Origin: Variovorax sp. UMC13
GTDB taxonomy: Bacteria; Pseudomonadota; Gammaproteobacteria; Burkholderiales; Burkholderiaceae_C
Direction of reading: 5' to 3'
Assembly: GCF_014170375.1 (NCBI RefSeq)
Contig: NZ_LZZW01000018.1
Location: 310,001-374,000, forward strand
DNA: 64,000 nt
Part shown: piece by piece, positions 1-9,338 of the stretch
Layout of the letters: each line of letters begins with the position of its first letter
Position numbering within the stretch: the stretch's first letter is position 1
Translations under genes and position numbers: made by a program
The notes under the pieces: model-generated
Told to the model about the DNA's origin: nothing
Databases searched by the model: none
The model's input: the letters and a program-made list of their open reading frames with translations, nothing else

Positions 1-1
1 C

Positions 2-421
2 ACGACCATCGCGCACGGCGACTTCCGCTTCGGCAACCTGATGTTCCACCCCACCGAGGCGCGCGTGATCGCGGTGCTCGACTGGGAACTGTCGACGCTC
101 GGCCATCCGCTGGCCGATGTGGCCTACAGCTGCATGGCCTGGCACACGGGGGCCGACGAGTTCGAGGGCATGCTGGGCGTCGACCTGGCGGCCGAGGGCA
201 TCCCGACGCAGGCCGATTACGCCGCGCACTACCGCCAGACCGGCGGCCATGCGGAGCCGGTGACGAACTTCCACCTGGCCTTCTCGCTGTTCCGCTTCGC
301 GGTCATTCTCGAAGGCATCGCGGCGCGCGCACGCAGCGGCAGCGCGGCCGCCAGCGACGCCGTGCAGGTGGGCGCGCAGGCCGCGGGCTTCGCGCGAAGG
401 GCCGCGGCGCTGATCGACTGA
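2..421 (+). CDS. Phosphotransferase family (APH-like) protein, C-terminal part
   Basis: Open from the left edge of the window, so only the last 139 residues are visible. The kinase catalytic loop HGDFRFGN is complete at residues 5-12 of the visible part and is followed by the metal-binding stretch VLDWE. This is the APH/choline-kinase fold of the group often found beside acyl-CoA dehydrogenases, which probably phosphorylates a small hydroxyl-bearing substrate; the substrate cannot be read from the sequence. The C-terminus is Ala-rich and helical ([11 protein letters not shown]). It is followed 39 nt later by an AraC regulator in the same direction. The family call is firm; the function is unknown. 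Confidence 0.85.
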   Translation, partial: TTIAHGDFRFGNLMFHPTEARVIAVLDWELSTLGHPLADVAYSCMAWHTGADEFEGMLGVDLAAEGIPTQADYAAHYRQTGGHAEPVTNFHLAFSLFRFAVILEGIAARARSGSAAASDAVQVGAQAAGFARRAAALID

Positions 422-460
422 AGGGGCGTGCAGGGAGAGGTGGGAAAATCCCGCTTCTCC

Positions 461-1306
461 ATGACCGACGCTCTGCTCCTCGATTCCCCCTCGCCGCTGC
501 TCGACCGCCTGCAGACCCTGGCCGACTGCCCGCGCGCCGAGGGCTATGCCTGCATCACGGCGCGGCGCGAGCATGGCGCGAGCTCGGTGACCATCGAGGG
601 GCCGACGCTGGCCATCGTGCTGTCGGGTCAGAAGTGGCTGCGCGGCGCGGGCATCGACCTCACGATCGACCCCGGCCAGCTGTTCCTGGTCACGCGCAGC
701 TGCCGCATCGACGTGATGAACCGGCCCGATGCGCACAACGGCCTCTACCTCACGCTGACCATCCCGCTGTGCGCCGAGGTGATCGATGCGGCGCGCCTGC
801 TGTGGGCGGTGCCGGTGGTGCAGGGCGGCGACAGCATCGTCGCCATGCCTGCGGCCCGGCTCGAGGCCGACCTGATGGCCTGGAGCGGCGCGCTGCAGGC
901 CGCGCGCTACGGCGAGGCGCGGCTGGCGCTCGCGGCCATGCTGGTGCGCCTGTGCGGCTGGGGCCACACCGCGATGCTGGTGCCGCCACCGCCCAGCCTG
1001 GCGGCGCAGGTGCAGGCCCTGGTGGCAGCGCAGCCCGAGCGCGACTGGCGCTCGGTGGACTTCGAGGCCGCGCTGGGCATGAGCGGCGCCACCCTGCGCC
1101 GGCGCCTGGCGGCCGAGCACACCTCGCTGAGCGACGCGATCACCGAAGCCCGCCTTGCGCACGCGATGACGCTGCTCTACACCACGCGCTGGCCGGTGAA
1201 GACCGTGGCCGGGCGCGTGGGCTACCGCTCGAGCGCGAGCTTCGTGCGGCGCTTCGTCGCGCGTTACGGGCTGCAGCCCGGCGACATCGGCAACGCCGAA
1301 GGCTGA
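461..1306 (+). CDS. AraC family transcriptional regulator
   Basis: A 281-residue one-component regulator. The N-terminal half is a cupin-like effector domain of the AraC_N type (ITARREHGASS, LAIVLSGQKWL). The last ~90 residues carry the two helix-turn-helix units, ending in the typical segment VAGRVGYRSSASFVRRF followed by YGLQPGD. A GTG 33 nt upstream is in frame, but the ATG at 461 starts exactly where family homology begins and is preferred. It lies 60-90 nt upstream of a metallo-beta-lactamase-fold gene in the same direction, which it may control, although AraC regulators also act at a distance. The inducer is unknown. Confidence 0.88.
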   Translation: MTDALLLDSPSPLLDRLQTLADCPRAEGYACITARREHGASSVTIEGPTLAIVLSGQKWLRGAGIDLTIDPGQLFLVTRSCRIDVMNRPDAHNGLYLTLTIPLCAEVIDAARLLWAVPVVQGGDSIVAMPAARLEADLMAWSGALQAARYGEARLALAAMLVRLCGWGHTAMLVPPPPSLAAQVQALVAAQPERDWRSVDFEAALGMSGATLRRRLAAEHTSLSDAITEARLAHAMTLLYTTRWPVKTVAGRVGYRSSASFVRRFVARYGLQPGDIGNAEG

Positions 1307-1396
1307 GCACGGCGCGAGCGTTTCACGCACGAAGTTGAGCGCCTCGCGAGGCGCGCCGCACCGAGGATGAGGCTTCCTTGTCCCTGGACCTTTTTC

Positions 1397-2377
1397 ATGC
1401 CTCTTCATGCTTCTTCCCGCCTGCGCCTGCTCATCGCCGCCGCGGCAACGACCTTGGCGCTCGCCGCGCCGGCCCAGCCGAACGCGCAGGTGCCGGGCTA
1501 CTACCGCCAGGCCATCGGCGACTTGCGTGTGACCGCGCTGTTCGACGGCGTGGTGCCGCTGCCGCGCGCCCAGCTCACCGGCATCGCGCCCGCGCAGGTC
1601 GATGCGCTGCTGGCCGACCGCCATGTGCCCGAGGGCGAGAAGGGCCTGCAGACGGCGGTCAACGCCTACCTGGTGGAGCGCGGCGGCCTGCGGGTGCTGG
1701 TCGACGCGGGCACCGCGCAATGCTTCGGCGAAGGCCTGGGCCAGGTGCTGGCCAACCTGCGCGCGGCCGGCTTCCGGCCCGAGGACGTCGATGCGGTGCT
1801 GATGACCCATGCCCACCCCGACCACCTCTGCGGCGTGCTCGACGCGCAGGGCGCGGTGGCCTACCCGAATGCCACGCTGTGGCTCGCGCGTGAGGAGGCG
1901 GCCTATTGGGAAGACCCGGCCTCGGAGGCGTCCACCCCGGAATCACTGCGCTTCCTGTTCGGCATGGCGCGGCGCGCGATCGCACCCTATGCGGCGGCCG
2001 GCAGGCTGCGCCGGTTCGGCCCCGGCGATGCGCTGCCCGCCGGCTTCACGGCGCTGGCCTCGCACGGCCACACGCCGGGCCACACCTCCTTCCTGGCCGA
2101 CGGCGGCAGGGACGGGGCGCAGAAGCTGCTGGTCTGGGGCGACGTGCTGCACTACCACGCGGTGCAGTTCGCGCGGCCAGAAGCTTCCTTCGAGGCCGAC
2201 ACCGACCGCCCGCAGGCCATCGCCTCGCGCCGTGGCCTGCTCGAGCGCGCGACGCGCGAAGGCTGGTGGGTGGCGGGCGCGCACCTGCCGTTCCCGGGAC
2301 TGGGCCATGTGCGGCGCGAAGGGCCGGCCTTCGCCTGGGTACCGGCCGAGTTCTCGCCGCTGCCGGCGGGGCGTTGA
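1397..2377 (+). CDS. Exported MBL-fold metallohydrolase
   Basis: A 326-residue protein with an N-terminal signal peptide (RLRLLIAAAATTLALAAPAQ), so it is predicted to be periplasmic. The metallo-beta-lactamase signature HAHPDH is at about residues 138-143 and binds two zinc ions; later metal ligands are in GHTPGHTSF and in WGDVLHYH. This is the lactonase/hydrolase-like branch of the fold rather than a classical beta-lactamase. The ATG at 1397 is chosen over an in-frame ATG at 1367 because the latter has its GAGG immediately against the start codon and would add ten residues before the signal peptide. Substrate is unknown. The convergent ligase gene ends 10 nt downstream. Confidence 0.85.
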   Translation: MPLHASSRLRLLIAAAATTLALAAPAQPNAQVPGYYRQAIGDLRVTALFDGVVPLPRAQLTGIAPAQVDALLADRHVPEGEKGLQTAVNAYLVERGGLRVLVDAGTAQCFGEGLGQVLANLRAAGFRPEDVDAVLMTHAHPDHLCGVLDAQGAVAYPNATLWLAREEAAYWEDPASEASTPESLRFLFGMARRAIAPYAAAGRLRRFGPGDALPAGFTALASHGHTPGHTSFLADGGRDGAQKLLVWGDVLHYHAVQFARPEASFEADTDRPQAIASRRGLLERATREGWWVAGAHLPFPGLGHVRREGPAFAWVPAEFSPLPAGR

Positions 2378-2386
2378 GGGATCGCG

Positions 2387-3940
2387 TCAGCCGACTTTTC
2401 TGTCGCGGCCGGCCCAATGCGGCTCGCGCAGCTTGTACTTGAGGATCTTGCCCGCCGGCGACAGTGGCAGTTCGCTCGCGAAAGCCACGCTGCGCGGGCA
2501 CTTATAGCCCGCGATCAGTGTGCGGCAGTGCGCGATCAGCGCCTCGGCCGTGAGCGCCTGGCCTTCGCGCAGCACCACCACCGCGTGCACGCGCTCGCCC
2601 CAATGCGCGTCGGGCACGCCGACCACGGCGCACATCGACACCTGCGGCAGCTGCGTGATCGCGTTCTCGACCTCGGCCGAGTACACGTTCTCGCCGCCGG
2701 TCACGACCATGTCCTTGAGCCGGTCGACGATGTAGAGGAAACCGTCGTCGTCCATGCGGCCGCCGTCGCCGGTGTGCATCCAGCCGTCGCGCAACGCCTC
2801 GGCGGTCTGTTCGGCCTTGTTCCAGTAGCCGGCCATCACCATCGGGCCGCGCGCCGCGATCTCGCCCACCGTGCCGTTGGGGACCGGCAGGCCTTCGGCA
2901 TCGACGATGCGCACTTCGGCGATCGGCACCGGCCGGCCGGCCGAGCGGCGGCGGTGCGCGGGCTGCTCGGGGTGGTGGCACCAGGCGGGCAGCACGGTCA
3001 CCACGGGCGACAGCTCGGTCATGCCGTAGAGCTGGCAGAAGCCGGCCTGGGGCAGCTTCTCGATGGCCTGCATCAGCAGCGCGTCGTCGATGGGCGCCGC
3101 GCCGTAGAGCACCAGCTGCAGGCTCGAGGTGTCGTAATCGGCGAAGCGCGGATGCTCGATCAGCCGCTTGACCATGGTGGGCACCATGAAGGTCTCGCTG
3201 GCGCGCTCGTTCTGGATCGCCTCCAGCACCTGGACCTCGTCGAAGGCCGGCATCACGATCTGGGTGCAGAGCCGCAGCATGAGCTGCAGCGTCAGGCCCA
3301 CGCCGCCCACATGGAACAGCGGCGCCATGTTCAGGCCCACCGCGTCGACCGGACGCGTGGCCGCCATGTTGGCCGAGAGCTGGCCCGTATAGAGGTTGGT
3401 GTGCGTCAGCATCACGCCCTTGGGCTGGCCGGTGGTGCCGCCGGTGTACATCACGGCCGCGAGGTCGGCGCCGCCGCGGCGCGCATCGGCCACGGGCACG
3501 GCCTGCGCCATCAGCGCCTCGGCATCGTGCAGGCCCTCGGGCGCGGGGCCGTCGTCGAACCAGACCAGCGTCTGCAGCGAGCGTGACAGGCCGTGCTGCT
3601 GCGCGCCCAGCGCCGCATGCTTCGCGTCGACCAGCAGCAGCCGCGTGTCGCAGTCGTCGAGCGAGTAGGCGACCTCGCGCGCGCTCCAGCGGATGTTGAC
3701 CGGGTTGACCACCGCACCGGCCCACCAGGCCGCGTAGAAGAACTCCACATAGCGGTCGGAGTTGAGCGCCATCATGCCGACCCGGTCGCCGGGCTGCACG
3801 CCCTGCGCCTGCAGCACCGCGGCCAGCCGCGCCACGCGGTCGACGAAGGCGGCGAAGCTGCTGCGGCGCGTGCCGCAGACCAGGGCCGTGGCCTGGGGTT
3901 TTTCCTGCAGGGCCTTGTGCAGGGGCTGGGTGAGTTCCAT
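2387..3940 (-). CDS. AMP-forming acyl-CoA synthetase
   Basis: A 517-residue member of the ANL superfamily that activates a carboxylic acid to an acyl-adenylate and then to a CoA thioester in the cytoplasm. The nucleotide-binding motif YTGGTTGQPKG is near residue 165. YGMTE (A5), MHTGDGG (A7), GGENVY (A8) near residue 414 and the C-terminal lysine motif SPAGKILKYKLRE are all present, so it should be active. The ATG at 3940 gives the normal family N-terminus; longer upstream reading frame is spurious. It is divergent from the Bug / ADP-forming ligase operon across a 245-nt gap that should hold both promoters. The acid used cannot be deduced; a fatty or aryl acid is likely. Confidence 0.9.
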   Translation of the reverse strand: MELTQPLHKALQEKPQATALVCGTRRSSFAAFVDRVARLAAVLQAQGVQPGDRVGMMALNSDRYVEFFYAAWWAGAVVNPVNIRWSAREVAYSLDDCDTRLLLVDAKHAALGAQQHGLSRSLQTLVWFDDGPAPEGLHDAEALMAQAVPVADARRGGADLAAVMYTGGTTGQPKGVMLTHTNLYTGQLSANMAATRPVDAVGLNMAPLFHVGGVGLTLQLMLRLCTQIVMPAFDEVQVLEAIQNERASETFMVPTMVKRLIEHPRFADYDTSSLQLVLYGAAPIDDALLMQAIEKLPQAGFCQLYGMTELSPVVTVLPAWCHHPEQPAHRRRSAGRPVPIAEVRIVDAEGLPVPNGTVGEIAARGPMVMAGYWNKAEQTAEALRDGWMHTGDGGRMDDDGFLYIVDRLKDMVVTGGENVYSAEVENAITQLPQVSMCAVVGVPDAHWGERVHAVVVLREGQALTAEALIAHCRTLIAGYKCPRSVAFASELPLSPAGKILKYKLREPHWAGRDRKVG

Positions 3941-4185
3941 GAAAAGCGGTCTCCGGGAGGGCGTGAAAGGGCGGGGCGCGTGAGGGTCCCGCCCGGCCTC
4001 GATTCTTGTGCGCGGGCCGTGGCTTGGCTGTCGTCCGAATCGACGATTCGGCGCGTAGCGTGCGATGGGCCAGCACGGGTGAGCACGCCAAATTCGTCCC
4101 TTTGGACGAGCGTTCGCCACGATGCAGCGGCCGAGAATTCTCCGGGGCCGCAGCACGCGGCCTGCGACACACCGGAGACAAGACA

Positions 4186-5205
4186 ATGCCCAACCCAACC
4201 GCCATCCGCGCCGCCGATCTCTGCAAGCGCGGCTTCTGCCGCGGCGCCATGGCCGCCGCCTCGGCCGTGCTCTCGCTGTCCTTCCACGTGCAGGTGCAGG
4301 CACAGTCCGCCGCGCCGTTCCCGTCGAAGCCGATCACGCTGCTGCTGCCCTTCACTGCGGGCGGCGCCACCGACGTGCAGATCCGCGCGCTGGCACAGGC
4401 CGCCTCGCACACGCTGCGCCAGCCGGTGGTGGTGGTCAACCAGCCGGGCGTGGCGGGCACCATGGCACCGGCCGCGATGGCACGCAGCGCCGCGCCCGAC
4501 GGCTACACGATCTCGATGATCCCCTCGACGCTGTTCCGCCTGCCGCATGTGCAGAAGGTCAACTACGACCCGGTCGCCGACTTCACCTACATCATCGGCG
4601 TGACCAGCTACAGCTTCGGCATCGTGGTGGCCGCCGACGCGCCCTGGAAGACGCTGCCCGAACTCATCGCCGCGGCCAAGGCCACGCCCGACAAGATCTC
4701 CTTCGGCGCGATCGGGCAGGGCAGCTCGGGCCACATCGGCATCTCGCGGCTGTCGCGGGCCGCGGGCTTCCTGCTCAACTACATCCCGTTCAAGGGCGCC
4801 TCCGAAGTGGTGCAGGCCACGATGGGCGGCCACATCCAGGTCATGACCGAGGCCGGCTGGGGCAGCATGGTGGAAGCCGGCAAGCTGCGCCTGCTGGCCG
4901 TGATGGACGAGCAGCGCTCGCCGCGCTGGCCGCAGGTGCCGACGTTGAAGGAACTGGGCTACGACATCGCGGTGCGCTCGCCGGTCGGCCTGGCCGGCCC
5001 CAAGGGCATGAGCCCGCAGGTCGTGAAGACGCTGCACGACGCCTTCCTGGCCGCCAGTTCCGACCCGCAATTCCTCAAGGCGCTCGAAGTGCAGGGCCAG
5101 CCCGCGGTCCACATGGACAGCGAGCAGTACCGCCGCTTCGCCATCGCCCAGACGGCCAGCGACAAGCGCTTCGTCGAGGAACTCGGCTTCAAGCTCAACG
5201 AATGA
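4186..5205 (+). CDS. Bug family periplasmic substrate-binding protein (TctC-like)
   Basis: A 339-residue exported protein with a signal peptide ending near VQVQAQ. The mature part starts with the Bug-family hallmark FPSKPITLLLPFTAGGATD and carries the conserved glycine-rich G-Q-G-S-S-G-H region. Bug proteins capture small carboxylates in the periplasm. Some feed tripartite tricarboxylate transporters, but most, like this one, have no membrane subunits nearby. A GGAG ribosome binding site precedes the ATG at 4186. The gene is followed after 7 nt by an ADP-forming CoA ligase, which suggests that the captured acid is activated to a CoA ester. Confidence 0.92.
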   Translation: MPNPTAIRAADLCKRGFCRGAMAAASAVLSLSFHVQVQAQSAAPFPSKPITLLLPFTAGGATDVQIRALAQAASHTLRQPVVVVNQPGVAGTMAPAAMARSAAPDGYTISMIPSTLFRLPHVQKVNYDPVADFTYIIGVTSYSFGIVVAADAPWKTLPELIAAAKATPDKISFGAIGQGSSGHIGISRLSRAAGFLLNYIPFKGASEVVQATMGGHIQVMTEAGWGSMVEAGKLRLLAVMDEQRSPRWPQVPTLKELGYDIAVRSPVGLAGPKGMSPQVVKTLHDAFLAASSDPQFLKALEVQGQPAVHMDSEQYRRFAIAQTASDKRFVEELGFKLNE

Positions 5206-5212
5206 CAACGCA

Positions 5213-7327
5213 ATGAATCAAGCATCCTCCTCACTGCACCGCTTCCTGCACCCGCGCTCGATCGCCTTCGTCGGCGCGACCGAACGCTCGGTCTGGTCGA
5301 ACGCCGCGCACGCCACGCTGCAGAAGCTCGACTACGACGGCCGCCTGTACCCGGTGAACCGCCGCGGCGGCGAGGTCTACGGCCGCAACGCCGCCACCTC
5401 GGCCAAGGCCATCGGCGAGCCGGTGGACATGGCGCTGCTGATGATCCCGGCCGAGGCGTTGGACGAAGCGCTCGACGACCTGCACGCGGCCGGCATCGGC
5501 AACGCGGTGCTGCTGAGCTCGGGCTTCGCCGAGGCCGGCGCCGAGGGGCGCGAGCGCCAGCAGCGCCTGAGCGCCATGGCGCGCGAGCGCGGCCTGCGCA
5601 TCCTCGGGCCCAACTGCCTGGGCTTCATCAACTACGTCGACCGCTCGGCGGTCTGGACCGCGTCCATCCGCGATCCGCTGCCGGCCGGCACGCTAGGCAT
5701 CGTGTCGCAGAGCGGCGCGCTCGCGGGCCAGCTGTCGTTCATGGCGCAGGTGCACGGCATCGGCCTGAGCCGGCTGGTCTCGACCGGCAACGAGTCGGAC
5801 ATCCACATCGCCGAGGTCATCGACTACCTGGTCGACGACCCGCACACGCAGTCGATCGCGGTTTTCGCCGAGACCGTGCGCGACCCCGCGCGCTTCGCCG
5901 CCGCGGCCGAGCGCGCACTGGCCGCGGCCAAGCCGATCGTGGTGCTCAAGATGGGCAGCAGCGAGATCACCGCCCAGGCCGCGCAGGCCCACACCGGTTC
6001 GCTGGTGGGCGACGACCGCGTGTTCGACGCGGTCTGCCAGCGCCTGGGCCTGATGCGCGTGCGCGGCATCGAGGACCTGGTCTTCACGGCCGCTTTCGCC
6101 AGCCAGACCGGCGTGCTGCCGGCCGGCGGCGTGGCCGCGGTCTCGATGTCGGGCGGCATGTGCGAGATCATGGCCGAGCGCGCCGACGAGGAAGGCCTGG
6201 CGTTGCCCGCGCTGGCGCCCGCCACCGTGGCCGCGCTGGGCGAGGTGCTGCCGGGCTACGGCACGGCCCACAACCCGCTGGACGTGACCGGCGCCGCCAT
6301 GCTCAAGCCCGAGCTCTTCGGCGACGCGCTCGCCGCGCTGGTGCGCGACCCGGGTATCGGCCTGGCCGTGGTGGTGGCCGATGTGCCCAACGCCCCCGTC
6401 AACGACACGCCACTGACCGGCGCCGTGCTGAAGGAAGTGGCGCGCGGCCTGGCGCAGAGCCCCGTGCCCGCCATCGTCTGCAGCCACTACGTGATGCAGG
6501 TCACCGAGCGCTCGCGCGCGCTGATCGAAGAGAGCGGCGTGCGCCACATCGCCTGCGGCATCCACCACGCGATGAGCGCGGCCGGTGCGGTGCGGCGCTG
6601 GTCCGACGCGGTGCACCGCCATCGCCAGGCACAGGCGGCCGCCACGGTGGCAGCGCCTTCGGCCGACCGCCCGGCCTCCGAACGCGAGACCTTGGCCTGG
6701 CTGGGCGCGCGCGGCGTGCCGGTGGTGCCCATGCAGCTGTCGCGCGACGTCGACGAGGCCGTGCGTTTCGCGCGCGGGCTCGAGGCGCCGGTGGTGCTGA
6801 AGATCGCCTCGGCACAGATCCCGCACAAGACCGAGGTCGGCGGCGTGGCGCTGAACCTGCAGGGCGACGCCGCCGTGGCCGAAGCCTGGACGGCGATGCA
6901 CGCCCGCGTGCGCGCGGCCCGGCCCGATGCGCAGATCGACGGCATCCTCGTGGCACCGATGCGCCGCGACGGCCTCGAACTCTTCGTCGGCACGCTGCGC
7001 GACCCGCAATGGGGCGCGGTGCTGGCCGTCGGGCTGGGCGGCATCTGGGTCGAGGTGCTGCAGGACACCAGCCTGCGCGTGCTGCCCGTGACCCCGGCGG
7101 ACGTGAAGGACATGCTGGCCGAGCTGCGCGGCAGCCGCCTGCTCGACGGCTGGCGCGGCGCCCCCGCGGCCGACCGCGACGCCATCGCCGAGGCCGTGGC
7201 CGCGATCGGCAATGCCGCGCTGGCCTTGGGTCCCGAGCTGGTGTCGCTCGAGGTCAACCCGCTGCGGGTGCAGGGCCGCACGGTCGAGGCGCTCGATGCG
7301 CTGGCCGTGTGGGGCCCGGCCGGCTGA
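5213..7327 (+). CDS. ADP-forming acyl-CoA synthetase (acetate--CoA ligase family)
   Basis: A 704-residue NDP-forming CoA ligase with both halves fused. The N-terminal CoA-binding Rossmann domain starts with HPRSIAFVGAT, and the succinyl-CoA-ligase-like domains follow (LGPNCLGFIN, SQSGALAG). The C-terminal ATP-grasp part carries VVLKIASAQIPHKTEVGGV and ends with LEVNPLRV. The enzyme makes acyl-CoA from acid, CoA and ATP with release of ADP and phosphate through a phosphohistidine. It sits between two Bug binding-protein genes with very short gaps, so the three are probably one operon for uptake and activation of a carboxylic acid. The substrate is unknown. Confidence 0.92.
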   Translation: MNQASSSLHRFLHPRSIAFVGATERSVWSNAAHATLQKLDYDGRLYPVNRRGGEVYGRNAATSAKAIGEPVDMALLMIPAEALDEALDDLHAAGIGNAVLLSSGFAEAGAEGRERQQRLSAMARERGLRILGPNCLGFINYVDRSAVWTASIRDPLPAGTLGIVSQSGALAGQLSFMAQVHGIGLSRLVSTGNESDIHIAEVIDYLVDDPHTQSIAVFAETVRDPARFAAAAERALAAAKPIVVLKMGSSEITAQAAQAHTGSLVGDDRVFDAVCQRLGLMRVRGIEDLVFTAAFASQTGVLPAGGVAAVSMSGGMCEIMAERADEEGLALPALAPATVAALGEVLPGYGTAHNPLDVTGAAMLKPELFGDALAALVRDPGIGLAVVVADVPNAPVNDTPLTGAVLKEVARGLAQSPVPAIVCSHYVMQVTERSRALIEESGVRHIACGIHHAMSAAGAVRRWSDAVHRHRQAQAAATVAAPSADRPASERETLAWLGARGVPVVPMQLSRDVDEAVRFARGLEAPVVLKIASAQIPHKTEVGGVALNLQGDAAVAEAWTAMHARVRAARPDAQIDGILVAPMRRDGLELFVGTLRDPQWGAVLAVGLGGIWVEVLQDTSLRVLPVTPADVKDMLAELRGSRLLDGWRGAPAADRDAIAEAVAAIGNAALALGPELVSLEVNPLRVQGRTVEALDALAVWGPAG

Positions 7328-7368
7328 CGCGCAGCCATCCATCGAAGAACCACAGGAGACAGAACACC

Positions 7369-8352
7369 ATGCTGCAACGACGACGATTCGCCCAATGGGG
7401 CGCCAGCGGGCTGCTGGCCCCCGCACTCGGCGCGCTGCCCGCACGCGCGGCCACGACCTACCCGACCCAGCCCATCAAGGTGATCGTGTCCTCTGCCGCC
7501 GGCGGGCTGGTCGACGGCATCGCGCGCACGATCGCCGAACGCATCGCCAAGCCGCTGGGCCAGCCGGTGCTGGTCGACCCGAAGCCGGGCGCCAACGGCG
7601 CCATCGCCGCGTCCTTCGTGGCCAAGGCCCCGGCCGACGGCTACACGCTGCTGTTCGCGGTCAATTCCTTCGTGCTCGCGCCGCTGCTCATGGTCAAGCC
7701 GGGCTACGACGTGTTCAAGGATTTCGCGCCGGTCTCGCTGTCGAACTACGGCCTGCTGGTGTTCACCGTGGGCGCGTCGGTGCCCGCCAACAACATGCGC
7801 GAGTTCATCGCCATGGCCAAGGCCCAGCCGGGCAAGCTGAGCTTCGGTTCGGCCGGGCAGGGCTCGTCGGGCCATCTCTACGGCGAGAAGCTGATGCGCG
7901 ACGATGGCCTGGAGATGACGCACGTGCCCTACAAGGGCGGCGCACCGCTGATGGTCGACATCCTGGGCGGCCAGGTGCAGGGCGGCTTCCTCACCATGGG
8001 CGAGGCGCTGCCGCACGCCAAGTCGGGCCGCGCCAAGCTGCTGGGCGTGTTCGGCACCCGACGCATGCCGCTCGCGCCGCAGATCCCGACCTTCACCGAG
8101 CAGGGCTTCAAGGGCTACGAACATGGCGGCTTCTGGGGCTTCTTCGCGCCCACGGGCACGCCACAGCCGGCGATCGACAAGGTCGCCGTGGCGGTGCGGC
8201 AGGCCGTGGCGCAGCCGGACCTTCAGGAGCGCATGGTCGGGCTGGGGCTGGAGCCTTCGGGCGAGGGACCGGGGGAACTGATGGCGGCGGTGCGGCGGGA
8301 GAACCTGCTGTGGTCGCGGCTGATCAAGGATTTGAATCTGCGGGTGGAGTGA
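7369..8352 (+). CDS. Bug family periplasmic substrate-binding protein
   Basis: A 327-residue Bug/TctC-like receptor. It starts MLQRRRFAQWGASG, an RR-led signal that may be Tat-type, with cleavage after ARA. The mature part has YPTQPIKVIVSSAAGG and the usual GQGSSGH and LGGQVQGGF segments. It is third in the operon with the upstream Bug protein and the ADP-forming ligase, 41 nt after the ligase. A GGAG site precedes its ATG. Part of this gene has a damaged relative at 19340-19680. The reading frame runs open upstream through the ligase gene, but that extension is a shadow. Ligand unknown. Confidence 0.92.
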   Translation: MLQRRRFAQWGASGLLAPALGALPARAATTYPTQPIKVIVSSAAGGLVDGIARTIAERIAKPLGQPVLVDPKPGANGAIAASFVAKAPADGYTLLFAVNSFVLAPLLMVKPGYDVFKDFAPVSLSNYGLLVFTVGASVPANNMREFIAMAKAQPGKLSFGSAGQGSSGHLYGEKLMRDDGLEMTHVPYKGGAPLMVDILGGQVQGGFLTMGEALPHAKSGRAKLLGVFGTRRMPLAPQIPTFTEQGFKGYEHGGFWGFFAPTGTPQPAIDKVAVAVRQAVAQPDLQERMVGLGLEPSGEGPGELMAAVRRENLLWSRLIKDLNLRVE

Positions 8353-8486
8353 GGAGGGCGCCCCGAGCGTTCCCGTGCTGGCTGCGGGTCAACGCGGCCC
8401 GGCAGACCGCGCGAAAGACCAGGGCGGGTCGACACGCTCACCCGCTCTCGGCGGCGTCAGGCGCCATCTGCTGGCCCGGCGACTGC

Positions 8487-8918
8487 CTATTGCGGCAGGT
8501 CTGCCGTGTGGCTGGTGTAGAACGTGATGCCGTTGCCATCCGGATCGGACAACCCGAAGTAATCGTGGCCGAAGAGCTGGTCGTCCGCGATTTCATCCAC
8601 GGACAAGCCCTTTTCGACCAGGCTCGTCCTGAAGCGCGCCAGATCGTCCCTGGACCGTCCCTCGATCATCAGATCGAGGTGCTCGTTGAAGAACGCGCTC
8701 CGCTGGCCCAGATGGCCGGACTCGATCGAAAACGGCTGCGCGTCGCGCTTGTCGAGCAGCAGGATGTGGGTCCCGCCGCGCAACTCGATGATTCCCAGGC
8801 CGGGATATCTTCCGAAGGGACGCAGCCCCAATTCGGAATAGAACTTGTAGCTTGCATCGATGTCGTTGACCTTCATCGCAAAATGCCCGAAGGCCGCGAC
8901 GGGTTGATGTCCGTTCAT
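8487..8918 (-). CDS. VOC family (glyoxalase/bleomycin-resistance fold) protein
   Basis: A 143-residue vicinal-oxygen-chelate fold protein. It shows FAMKVNDIDASYKFYSELGL at the start, a central IELRGGTHILLL strand and the terminal YFGLSDPDGNGITFYT, the conserved end motif of these proteins with its Asp-Pro-Asp-Gly-Asn turn. Members are metal-dependent isomerases, dioxygenases or drug-binding proteins; which one this is cannot be told. The ATG at 8918 has AAGGA ten nt upstream and is preferred to an in-frame GTG at 8945. It stands alone, convergent with the Bug gene to its left and divergent from the lipoprotein gene to its right. Confidence 0.85.
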   Translation of the reverse strand: MNGHQPVAAFGHFAMKVNDIDASYKFYSELGLRPFGRYPGLGIIELRGGTHILLLDKRDAQPFSIESGHLGQRSAFFNEHLDLMIEGRSRDDLARFRTSLVEKGLSVDEIADDQLFGHDYFGLSDPDGNGITFYTSHTADLPQ

Positions 8919-9338
8919 GGCGTGCTCATCCTTTGGAGGTTCCACCGATCGCTGATCGACAAGCGCCCGCTTGTCATTGGGTTCTCAACGACCGCCAACC
9001 CGAAGACATCGGCACGACGCAGAAGGCCGCCTTTCTCGTCACCGCACTGGTTCGCGCGCCCGACATGATGGAGCCGGCGAGACTCTGCTACCGCCCATTG
9101 CTCGATCCGCTTCTCTGCGCGGAGTGCGCCTCTTCATGAAGTCGCGGAAAGAACGCGTTGAAGGCGATGAGGTCGACATTCGACGCAGCGCTGGACGCTG
9201 CAGCCGCAGGTCGAAAAGCAACTTTTCCCCACCCCCTTGCCTCCTGCCACTTACCAGTTTTCGGGGATAGACAGGCTGGCACCCCATCCCTAGGCTCGAA
9301 CGCATTCACATTTGGTTGCATTCACCTGGGCAATTGCC
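8919..9338. other. Gene-free stretch between divergent VOC and lipoprotein genes
   Basis: About 420 nt without a convincing gene. Both neighbouring genes point away from it, so both promoters should lie here. I see no clear -35/-10 pair, no strong hairpin and no RNA gene. Short open frames in it have no family-like features. Confidence 0.5.

Noticed and set aside
2417..3586. 389-codon open frame on the plus strand
   Set aside because: Antisense to a full acyl-CoA synthetase gene; composition (His/Arg/Leu/Val-rich, no motif) is that of a shadow.
6160..7368. Apparent long N-terminal extension of the Bug protein at 7369
   Set aside because: The extension is the second frame of the ligase gene and is Arg/Ala-rich; the real start has a ribosome binding site and a signal peptide.
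5693..7444. 583-codon open frame on the minus strand
   Set aside because: Antisense to the ADP-forming CoA ligase; His/Arg/Gln-rich shadow.
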